Part shown: positions 5,884 through 11,069 of the stretch, piece by piece
Numbering within the stretch: the first letter of the stretch is position 1
Layout: each line of letters opens with the position of its first letter
Assembly (NCBI GenBank): GCA_050699055.1
Contig: JBOHCT010000146.1
Coordinates: forward strand, 1 to 11,069
Length of the DNA stretch: 11,069 nt
Direction: 5' to 3'
Source: JBOHCT01 sp050699055
Lineage (GTDB): Bacteria; Actinomycetota; Actinomycetes; Streptosporangiales; JBOHCT01
The notes under the pieces: generated by a model
What the model saw: the letters and a program-made list of their open reading frames with translations, nothing else
Told to the model about the DNA's origin: nothing
Database searches by the model: none
Program-made: the position numbers and the translations under genes

Positions 5884-6285
5884 ATGCCTCCCAGGACGCG
5901 ACAGGGCGCCAGGAAGCTGCGCCGCAAGGAGAAGAAGAACGTCGCTCACGGCCATGCCCATATCAAGAGCACGTTCAACAACACGATCGTCTCGGTCACC
6001 GACCCGATGGGCAACATCGTCTCGTGGGCCAGCTCGGGTCAGGTCGGTTTCAAGGGCTCGCGCAAGTCGACCCCGTTCGCGGCCCAGATGGCCGCGGAGG
6101 CCGCCGCCCGCCGCGCGCAGGAGCACGGCATGCGCAAGGTGGACGTGTTCGTCAAGGGCCCGGGGTCCGGGCGGGAGACCGCGATCCGGTCGCTGCAGGC
6201 GACCGGTCTCGAGGTCGGTTCGATCCAGGACGTCACCCCGTCGCCCCACAACGGCTGCCGACCCCCGAAGCGGCGGAGGGTGTGA
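5884..6285 (+). CDS. rpsK: 30S ribosomal protein S11
   Basis: A 133-residue protein of the 30S platform, close to the E-site and the mRNA exit. Conserved segments: NVAHGHAHIKSTFNNTIVS, GFKGSRKSTPFAAQMAAE, VFVKGPGSGRETAIRSLQ and the invariant end PHNGCRPPKRRRV. Start ATG 5884 gives the normal actinobacterial MPPRTRQGARK N-terminus, with AGGA at 5876-5879. The gene is intact. Its last 14 codons are repeated downstream at 6315-6359 in a different codon version, described separately. Confidence 0.97.
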   Translation: MPPRTRQGARKLRRKEKKNVAHGHAHIKSTFNNTIVSVTDPMGNIVSWASSGQVGFKGSRKSTPFAAQMAAEAAARRAQEHGMRKVDVFVKGPGSGRETAIRSLQATGLEVGSIQDVTPSPHNGCRPPKRRRV

Positions 6286-6290
6286 GATGC

Positions 6291-6359
6291 GATCCAGGAC
6301 GCCTCTGCGCCCCCTCGCCCCACAACGGTTGCAGGCCACCGAAGCGCCGTCGCGTGTGA
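6291..6359 (+). repeat. Second, codon-diverged copy of the rpsK 3' end
   Basis: The rpsK-rpsD spacer starts with GATCCAGGACG (6291-6301), which also occurs in rpsK at 6222-6232. It ends with 45 bp (6315-6359) encoding SPHNGCRPPKRRRV and a TGA stop, the same peptide as the true S11 end. About six of the fourteen codons differ, all synonymously (for example ggc/ggt, cga/agg, cgg/cgc, cgg/cgt, agg/cgc). The stretch between the two anchors is 5 nt longer than in rpsK and out of frame. There is no start codon with ribosome site, so this is a gene remnant and not a gene. Confidence 0.9.
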
Positions 6360-6379
6360 GCTGGAGGAGTTAGGAACAG

Positions 6380-7009
6380 ATGGCTCGGTACACAGGAGCG
6401 GACTGCAAGCTCTGCCGCCGGGAGAAGATGAAGCTCTTCCTCAAGGGCAGCAAGTGCGAGTCGCCGAAGTGCCCGATCGAGATCCGGCCGTACCCGCCTG
6501 GCGAGCACGGCCGCGGGCGCGTCAAGGAGACGGAGTACCTTCTCCAGCTGCGCGAGAAGCAGAAGTGCGCGCGCATCTACGGGGTCCTCGAGCGGCAGTT
6601 CCGCAACTACTACAAGGAGGCGAGCCGGCAGCACGGAAAGACCGGTGAGAACCTCCTCCGCCTGCTCGAGAGCAGGCTCGACAACGTCGTCTACCGCGCG
6701 GGCCTGGCGAAGAGCCGTGATATGGCACGCCAGCTGGTGCGCCACGGACACTTCACCGTGGGCGGCCGCAAGGTGGACGTTCCCTCCTACCACGTGAGCG
6801 AGAACGACATCGTCGAGGTACGCTCGAAGTCTCGCGAGATGACCCCCTTCGTGGTGGCACGGGCCGAGGTCGGCGAGCGTCAGACACCGGCGTGGCTCGA
6901 GGTGCTGCCGAACAGGATGCGCGTCCTCGTCCACTCCCTCCCGGCCCGGCAGGTGATCGACACGCCGATTCAGGAACAGCTCATCGTCGAGTTCTACTCG
7001 AAGAAGTAG
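6380..7009 (+). CDS. rpsD: 30S ribosomal protein S4 (zinc-binding C+ form)
   Basis: A 209-residue primary assembly protein that nucleates the 16S rRNA 5' domain and lines the mRNA entry channel. Zinc-knuckle cysteines C9, C12, C26 and C31 (CKLC ... KCESPKC) mark the C+ form. The S4 RNA-binding domain spans about residues 97-160 (SRLDNVVYRAGLAKSRDMAR, GHFTVGGRKVDVPSYHV). The end QEQLIVEFYSKK is typical. GGAGGAG just before position 6370 precedes ATG 6380. Its place between rpsK and rpoA matches the classical alpha operon. In E. coli S4 is the autorepressor of this operon. Confidence 0.97.
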   Translation: MARYTGADCKLCRREKMKLFLKGSKCESPKCPIEIRPYPPGEHGRGRVKETEYLLQLREKQKCARIYGVLERQFRNYYKEASRQHGKTGENLLRLLESRLDNVVYRAGLAKSRDMARQLVRHGHFTVGGRKVDVPSYHVSENDIVEVRSKSREMTPFVVARAEVGERQTPAWLEVLPNRMRVLVHSLPARQVIDTPIQEQLIVEFYSKK

Positions 7010-7013
7010 TTGT

Positions 7014-7054
7014 CGTGCGGCGACGGTTCGCGTGTCCGCGGATGCCGCCGCACG
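7014..7054 (+). promoter_or_regulatory. Strong stem-loop in the rpsD-rpoA spacer
   Basis: A perfect 9-bp inverted repeat, CGTGCGGCG (7014-7022) and CGCCGCACG (7046-7054). The 23-nt loop can itself form CGCG/CGCG pairs. It begins 5 nt after the rpsD stop and has no T-run, so it is more likely an attenuator, an RNA-processing or mRNA-stabilising element than a full terminator. Downstream, the AT-rich TCATATAG near 7073-7080 could be part of a separate rpoA promoter. Confidence 0.5.
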
Positions 7055-7104
7055 GCACCGGAACGTGACTGTCATATAGCGGGCGTCACGGAAAGGAAGT
7101 ACAC

Positions 7105-8151
7105 GTGCTCATCGCTCAGCGTCCCACCCTCACCGAGGAGCAGGCTGGCGACTTTCGCTCGAGGTTCGCCATCGAGCCGCTCGAGCCAGGGTTCGGCTAC
7201 ACGATCGGCAACTCCCTACGCCGTACTCTCCTGTCGTCGATTCCCGGCGCGGCCGTTACCAGTATCCGTGTCGAGGGCGTCCTCCACGAGTTCTCCACGA
7301 TCCCAGGGGTAAAGGAGGACGTCACCGACGTCATCCTGAACCTCAAGGAACTCGTCCTGAGCTCGGACAACGACGAGCCGGTCGTCATGTACCTGCGTAA
7401 GCAGGGCCCGGGCGAGGTGACCGCCGCCGACATCGCCCCGCCGGCCGGAGTCGATGTCCACAACCCCGAACTGCACATCGCCACGCTCAACGCCAAGGGC
7501 AAGCTGGAGATGGAGCTGACCGTCGAGCGCGGCCGCGGCTACGTCTCCGCCGTACAGAACAAGCAGCAGGGCCAGGAGATCGGGCGCGTCCCGATCGACT
7601 CGATCTACTCTCCGGTCCTCCGGGTCGCGTACAAGGTCGAGGCCACCCGTGTCGAGCAGCGCACCGACTTCGACCGGCTGATCGTCGACGTCGAGACCAA
7701 GCCCAGCATGCGGCCGCGCGACGCGGTCGCGAGTGCGGGCAAGACCCTCGTCGAGCTGTTCAGCCTGTGCCGCGAGCTCAACGTCGAGGCCGAGGGCATC
7801 GAGATGGGGCCGTCGCCGACCGACGCCCAGCTCGCGGCCGATCTTGCCCTGCCGATCGAGGAGCTCAACCTCACGGTCCGTTCGTACAACTGCCTCAAGC
7901 GCGAGGGCATCCACAGCGTCGGTGAGCTCGTCGCCCGCAGTGAGCAGGACCTCCTCGACATCCGCAACTTCGGCGCGAAGTCCATCGATGAGGTCAAGCA
8001 GAAGTTGGTCGAGATGGGGCTCTCGCTGAAGGACTCCGCCCCCGGCTTCGATCCGGGCGAGGCCGCTGGCTCGTACTCCGCTGACGAAGAGGACGAGGAC
8101 GAGAGCTACGCCGAGACCGACGAGAGCTACGCCGAGACCGAGCAGTACTAA
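7105..8151 (+). CDS. rpoA: DNA-directed RNA polymerase subunit alpha
   Basis: A 348-residue alpha subunit that dimerises to nucleate assembly of the RNA polymerase core. The N-terminal dimerisation domain (about 1-228) includes GFGYTIGNSLRRTLLSSIPG and FSTIPGVKEDVTDVILNLK. The C-terminal domain (about 250-318), which binds UP elements and activators, includes IEELNLTVRSYNCLKREGI, with the arginine and asparagine matching E. coli R265 and N268, and NFGAKSIDEVKQKL. The acidic tail ends AETEQY as in other actinobacteria but contains a seven-residue tandem repeat. Start GTG 7105 follows AAAGGAAG at 7091-7097 and gives MLIAQRPTL, the usual N-terminus. Confidence 0.98.
   Translation: MLIAQRPTLTEEQAGDFRSRFAIEPLEPGFGYTIGNSLRRTLLSSIPGAAVTSIRVEGVLHEFSTIPGVKEDVTDVILNLKELVLSSDNDEPVVMYLRKQGPGEVTAADIAPPAGVDVHNPELHIATLNAKGKLEMELTVERGRGYVSAVQNKQQGQEIGRVPIDSIYSPVLRVAYKVEATRVEQRTDFDRLIVDVETKPSMRPRDAVASAGKTLVELFSLCRELNVEAEGIEMGPSPTDAQLAADLALPIEELNLTVRSYNCLKREGIHSVGELVARSEQDLLDIRNFGAKSIDEVKQKLVEMGLSLKDSAPGFDPGEAAGSYSADEEDEDESYAETDESYAETEQY
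8098..8139 (+). repeat. Perfect 21-bp tandem duplication in the rpoA tail
   Basis: Two identical 21-bp units (8098-8118 and 8119-8139), each encoding DESYAET, lie just before the final EQY. The units show no base difference, which points to a recent slippage event. The frame is preserved and only the flexible acidic tail beyond the alpha C-terminal domain is lengthened. Confidence 0.93.
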
Positions 8152-8322
8152 CACCTGTGAGCGGGTTGCTTTCCCCGCGCACCCGAAGGGGCGCGTCCGC
8201 AGCCCCAAGTACACGCCGCGGGGACCACAGACCCCACCATCACCCGCGGGGGCCGGCCGGACCTACCCTGCGGGAGGTGTACGGGGGCCTACCGCCGTAG
8301 GCGACGATCGAGGAGAACAGCT
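8152..8322 (+). other. rpoA-rplQ spacer with inverted repeats
   Basis: 171 bp without a gene. CCGCGGG (8216-8222) pairs with CCCGCGG (8243-8249) around a 20-nt loop, and a weaker hairpin GCGC-A-CCC/GGG-GCGC lies at 8177-8194. No T-run follows, so termination is not supported. The rplQ ribosome site (GAGGAG near 8310) is in the right part. Confidence 0.35.
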
Positions 8323-9009
8323 ATGCCCACCCCCACCAAGGGTCCGCGCCTGGGGAGCGGCCCCGCCCACCAGCGGGCGATGATCGCGGGCCTCGCCGGC
8401 GCCCTGTTCGAGCACGGGCGCATCACGACCACCGAGGCCAAGGCCAAGCGGTTGCGGCCGGTGGCGGAGCGCCTCATCACCTTCGCCAAGCGCGGTGACC
8501 TGCACGCGCGACGCCGGGTCCTTACCCTCGTGCGGGACAAGAGCGTCGTCCACACGCTTTTCAGCGAGATCGGCCCGCGTTATGCCTCCCGGCCCGGCGG
8601 CTACACCCGCATCACGAAGGTGGGCCCGCGCAGGGGCGACAACGCCCCCATGGCGGTCATCGAGCTCGTGGAGCCCATGCCGGCGGCGGGTGAGACGGGC
8701 GCGAGCGACGGGCGGTCAAGGCGTAGCGGTGCCCGGCGGGGTGGGCGCAGGGCGGCTCGACGCGAGGAGACGCGGGCGGAGGCCGAGGCGGTACCGGAGG
8801 CAGACGAAGCCGCGGCTGACGAGGTCGCGGAGAGCGAGGGTGCCCACGCTGAGACCGCCGCGGAGGGGCAGCTCGCCGAGGACACCGCGAGCGGCGAGGC
8901 GGCCACCGAGCGGCCGGCCGACGTGGTCGAGGAAGAGGCCTCCGAGGAGGGTTCGACCGAGGAGGCCGCCGAGACCGAACAGCGGGGCGAGGAGGGCGAC
9001 CGGCCCTGA
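8323..9009 (+). CDS. rplQ: 50S ribosomal protein L17 with long acidic C-terminal extension
   Basis: A 228-residue protein. Residues 1-118 are the L17 core, which binds 23S rRNA near the peptide exit tunnel: MPTPTKGPRLGSGPAHQRAM, GRITTTEAKAKRLRPVAERL, GGYTRITKVGPRRGDNAPMA, VIELVEP. A short Arg-rich stretch (about 127-147) follows, then an 80-residue tail of almost only Glu, Ala, Asp, Thr and Gly. Bacterial L17 is usually 115-130 residues. Actinobacteria often extend it with an acidic tail, but this one is at the long end. The tail is predicted disordered and its role is unknown. The last codons overlap the start of truA. Confidence 0.96.
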   Translation: MPTPTKGPRLGSGPAHQRAMIAGLAGALFEHGRITTTEAKAKRLRPVAERLITFAKRGDLHARRRVLTLVRDKSVVHTLFSEIGPRYASRPGGYTRITKVGPRRGDNAPMAVIELVEPMPAAGETGASDGRSRRSGARRGGRRAARREETRAEAEAVPEADEAAADEVAESEGAHAETAAEGQLAEDTASGEAATERPADVVEEEASEEGSTEEAAETEQRGEEGDRP

Positions 9010-9860
9010 CGAGCGGGCCCGTCGCCGTACGGCTGCGTCTCGACATCGCCTACGACGGCACGTCGTTCTCCGGCTGGGCCAGCCAGCCGGATCGCAGGAC
9101 CGTCCAGGGCACCGTCGAAGCCGCCCTCGCAAGGGTGCTGGGTCTCGACTCGTGTCCCGACCCGGCTCCGCGCCTCACGGTCGCCGGCCGCACGGACGCC
9201 GGGGTCCATGCGCACGGCCAGGTGGCCCACGTGGACGTGCCGACCCAGGCGCTTACCGGCGTCGACATGCGGACGCTCGTCCGTCGGCTCGCGGGCGTCC
9301 TGCCCGCTGACGTGCGGGTCCGATCCGCTGACCGGGCGCCTGAAGGCTTCGACGCTCGGTTCTCTGTCCTCGCTCGCAGGTACACGTACTCTCTCTGCGA
9401 TGGCCCGGCAGGGGTCGACCCACTGCGCCGCCACGAGGTGCTCTGGCACCGTCGCGTTCTCGACGTCGACGCCATGGACGCGGCCGCCAGGCTTCTCGAG
9501 GGCGAACACGACTTCGCCGCCTACTGCCGCAGGCGGGAGGGGGCGACCACCTTGCGCCGGCTGCTGCGCTACAGGTGGTCGCGGACAGGTGACGGCCTTC
9601 TCGTCGCCGATGTCGAGGCGGACGCGTTCTGCCACAACATGGTGCGAGCGATCGTCGGCGCCGTCGTCGCCGTGGGGGAGGGCCGCCGCTCTCGTCGGTG
9701 GCCGGCGGATGTCCTCGCCCGAGGCGTGCGAGACCCCGCTGTCACGGTCGTCGCGCCACACGGGCTGTGCCTGGTCGAGGTGCGCTACCCGCCGGACGAC
9801 GAGCTCGCGGCCCGCGCACGCGCGACGCGTCGCCTGCGTGCGCCCCGCGGGCGTGGCTGA
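9006..9860 (+). CDS. truA: tRNA pseudouridine(38-40) synthase TruA, probable CTG start
   Basis: A 284-residue enzyme that converts uridines 38, 39 and 40 of the tRNA anticodon stem-loop to pseudouridine. Visible: N-terminal strand LRLDIAYDGTSFSGWASQP, catalytic aspartate D64 in GRTDAGVHAHGQV, FDARFSVLARRYTYSL, and the FCHNMVRAIVGAVVAVGEG helix. Start: there is no ATG, GTG or TTG in frame between the upstream region and this conserved strand. The first GTG, at 9135, would delete the strand. CTG 9006 gives (M)TSGPVAVRLRLDIAYDG, overlaps the rplQ stop as CTGA in place of the usual ATGA/GTGA, and has GGAGGG at 8991-8996, nine bases upstream. A CTG start is therefore the best fit, unless a base is misread. 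Last gene of the operon. Confidence 0.92.
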   Translation: MTSGPVAVRLRLDIAYDGTSFSGWASQPDRRTVQGTVEAALARVLGLDSCPDPAPRLTVAGRTDAGVHAHGQVAHVDVPTQALTGVDMRTLVRRLAGVLPADVRVRSADRAPEGFDARFSVLARRYTYSLCDGPAGVDPLRRHEVLWHRRVLDVDAMDAAARLLEGEHDFAAYCRRREGATTLRRLLRYRWSRTGDGLLVADVEADAFCHNMVRAIVGAVVAVGEGRRSRRWPADVLARGVRDPAVTVVAPHGLCLVEVRYPPDDELAARARATRRLRAPRGRG

Positions 9861-9905
9861 AGCCTGCCCGGGAGGTCCCATGCCGCCAGAGAGGTGCGGG
9901 TGGGG

Positions 9906-11069
9906 TCACGCGGGCATGGCGCGTTTCAGCAGCGGTTGGATCACGTAGGACCGCATCGCGTCGCTCCGCCGGTTCAACTCCTGGTCGTTGGGCTTTGGAG
10001 CATGCGCCTTGGTGTGCGCGGCGAAGGAGAAGGCGACGTAGTGCCCGACCGGAACGATCGCGGCGTAACCGCCGGACCCGCCGATCCGCGCCGATCCGCT
10101 GGCGGCCGGCCCAGGCAGCGGACGGAACCAGATGTAATGAGAAGGGTCGGTATGGCGAACCACCTGCTCCGCCTTCTGCTTCGTGGGTAGCACGGCCACG
10201 CCGACAGTGACGGCGTACTTCTTCGGCTTGTCGACGTACGTCGCGCGGAGGACTCGGAGGCATCCGGCTCGTCTGAGAACCTTCCCGAAGCCGTTCTGGG
10301 CCGCCTTGGCGCACTTGCGGTTCAGTACCTGGCGTACCCGGTGGTACGTGTCGCTGTCGACGGCGGGGCCGCTGGCGGGGAAAGCCTCGCTGAGCGAAAG
10401 CGGCTTCGGGTCGGCAGCGACGCTGCTGATCCTGGCGGTGTCGGGCGTGGGTGAGGTGTTCGGAGACGACGCGGAGGCGTGCCGGGCAGGGCCCCTCCTG
10501 GGAGTCGGTTGTGGCTGGTCGCCGTGCGTGTACGCGTATCCCACCAGCCCGCCGCCCACACCGAGCACAACGATCGCGACCGTCCCGCCCACGATCGCGA
10601 GGAGCTTCTTGCGTCCGCCGCCGCGCGGTGGGGGAGGTCCCTCAGAACGGGTCTGGGAGGGGGGTGGAGGAGGGAGCGGCGGACCGTACCGAGGCATGTC
10701 ATGGGCCTCATGAGGAGCCTCGGTTGCTCCGCCGGTGTCCGAAGGAGCGAACGAGCGGGTCGTGGTCCCTTCCGTGGGCTCATCGGCGGACAGGTCTCCA
10801 GGCGGTCCGCCCCGGCCTGCCTGTTCGCGTGATGCGCCGCCGGGCCCGTGCGACGGCGAGGGTGGAACCGCTGTGAGACGCGGCCGCCAGGGCTCGGGTG
10901 CGGCACCGCCGCCCTCGGCCGCACTGGACCGCTCGGACCGTCCACTGTCGGCACTGTCGGCACTGTCGGCACTGTCGGCACTGTCGGCACTGTCGGCACT
11001 GTCGGCACTGTCGGCACTGTCGGCACTGTCGGCACTGTCGGCACTGTCGGCACTGTCGGCACTGTCGGC
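9906..11069 (-). CDS. Single-pass membrane protein with Ala-Asp-Ser repeats and Pro-rich cytoplasmic region (5' partial)
   Basis: The frame is open from the right edge to the stop at 9906; 387 residues are visible and the start is outside. Order: (Ala-Asp-Ser)x14 (visible residues 1-42), a Gly/Pro/Ser/Glu-rich disordered stretch, polyproline runs (PPLPPPPP, GPPPP), a basic RGGGRKK, one transmembrane helix LLAIVGGTVAIVVLGVGGGL (about 156-180), a Pro/Ser/Thr linker, and an outside domain of about 150 residues with two cysteines (RKCAK ... RAGCLRV) that could form a disulfide. Positive charges before the helix put the N-terminus inside. The internal ATG at 10697 (MPRYGPP) could be a start, but upstream codons stay open and in frame for 372 bases. 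I do not recognise the extracellular domain. It converges on truA with a 45-bp gap. Confidence 0.75.
   Translation of the reverse strand, partial: ADSADSADSADSADSADSADSADSADSADSADSADSADSADSGRSERSSAAEGGGAAPEPWRPRLTAVPPSPSHGPGGASREQAGRGGPPGDLSADEPTEGTTTRSFAPSDTGGATEAPHEAHDMPRYGPPLPPPPPSQTRSEGPPPPRGGGRKKLLAIVGGTVAIVVLGVGGGLVGYAYTHGDQPQPTPRRGPARHASASSPNTSPTPDTARISSVAADPKPLSLSEAFPASGPAVDSDTYHRVRQVLNRKCAKAAQNGFGKVLRRAGCLRVLRATYVDKPKKYAVTVGVAVLPTKQKAEQVVRHTDPSHYIWFRPLPGPAASGSARIGGSGGYAAIVPVGHYVAFSFAAHTKAHAPKPNDQELNRRSDAMRSYVIQPLLKRAMPA
10944..11069 (-). repeat. 9-bp minisatellite, 14 perfect copies, reaching the window edge
   Basis: ACTGTCGGC on the plus strand is repeated 14 times without a mismatch and continues to the last base, so the true copy number is unknown. 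On the minus strand, in the frame of the membrane protein gene, each unit is GCC-GAC-AGT (Ala-Asp-Ser). The other minus frames give Pro-Thr-Val and Cys-Arg-Gln repeats but are not in register with the conserved downstream domain. Changes in copy number would not alter the frame. Confidence 0.95.

Noticed and set aside
6024..6359. Plus-strand open frame ending in the S11 tail
   Set aside because: It overlaps rpsK in another frame and only reads into the remnant tail by chance; no start signal.
7216..8214. 332-residue minus-strand open frame
   Set aside because: Fully antisense to rpoA; an effect of GC-rich codon bias.
8601..9881. 426-residue minus-strand open frame
   Set aside because: It is antisense to rplQ and truA, whose conserved protein sequences are clear; the translation is low-complexity and resembles no family.
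9878..9919. CCATGCC/GGCATGG inverted repeat between truA and the convergent membrane gene as a terminator
   Set aside because: A 7-bp stem with a 28-nt loop, no T-run, partly inside the membrane gene; too weak to call a bidirectional terminator.
10322..11062. Minus-strand open frame beginning with Pro-Thr-Val repeats
   Set aside because: Shares the 9-bp repeat but is out of register with the transmembrane and extracellular domain frame; the Ala-Asp-Ser frame is continuous with that domain.
10944..11069. CRISPR-like direct repeats
   Set aside because: Units are contiguous 9-mers with no spacers; this is a coding minisatellite.

Overview
The window is high-GC DNA from an actinobacterium. This rests on the gene families (an XRE/DUF5753 regulator paired with DUF397, a graspetide-type ATP-grasp/methyltransferase pair), on the GC-rich third codon positions, and on actinobacterial forms of IF-1, S13, S11, S4, alpha and L17. 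rpsD lies between rpsK and rpoA, unlike in Streptomyces as I recall it. A Streptosporangiales-like genome would fit, but the taxon cannot be fixed from this sequence alone.

Left part (1-3420), accessory. A 5'-truncated XRE/DUF5753 regulator is followed by a DUF397 small protein with an internal tandem duplication. Convergent to them, on the minus strand, is a two-gene operon: an ATP-grasp ligase of the graspetide (omega-ester peptide) maturase type, and a methyltransferase related to protein L-isoaspartate O-methyltransferase. The two overlap by 13 bp and have near-identical ribosome-binding sites. I could not find the precursor peptide gene expected beside them.

Middle part (3420-4600), a decay zone. 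A TrmH/SpoU-family RNA methyltransferase gene carries two single-base deletions and a stop codon and has lost its C-terminal knot. It runs directly into the first ~19 codons of an oppositely oriented gene, possibly a DNA methyltransferase/restriction enzyme. Upstream of that fragment is a small, frameshifted, helix-rich gene. The picture fits a deletion that removed the facing ends of two convergent genes.

Right part (4600-9860), the housekeeping alpha-type operon: infA-rpmJ-rpsM-rpsK-rpsD-rpoA-rplQ-truA, all on the plus strand. It makes IF-1, ribosomal proteins L36, S13, S11, S4 and L17, the RNA polymerase alpha subunit, and the TruA pseudouridine synthase. The map/adk/secY genes that usually precede infA in actinobacteria are absent here; the decayed accessory DNA takes their place. 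Oddities: a second, synonymously diverged copy of the 3' end of rpsK lies in the rpsK-rpsD spacer; the rpoA tail has a perfect 21-bp tandem duplication; truA appears to start at CTG, overlapping the rplQ stop.

Right edge (9906-11069): a convergent gene for a single-pass membrane protein. Its N-terminal region, open to the window edge, contains at least 14 perfect copies of a 9-bp repeat that reads Ala-Asp-Ser in frame.

No tRNA, rRNA, CRISPR array, insertion sequence or origin was seen. The best candidates for new biology are the precursor-less graspetide enzyme pair, the allelic scar after rpsK, and the Ala-Asp-Ser repeat membrane protein.
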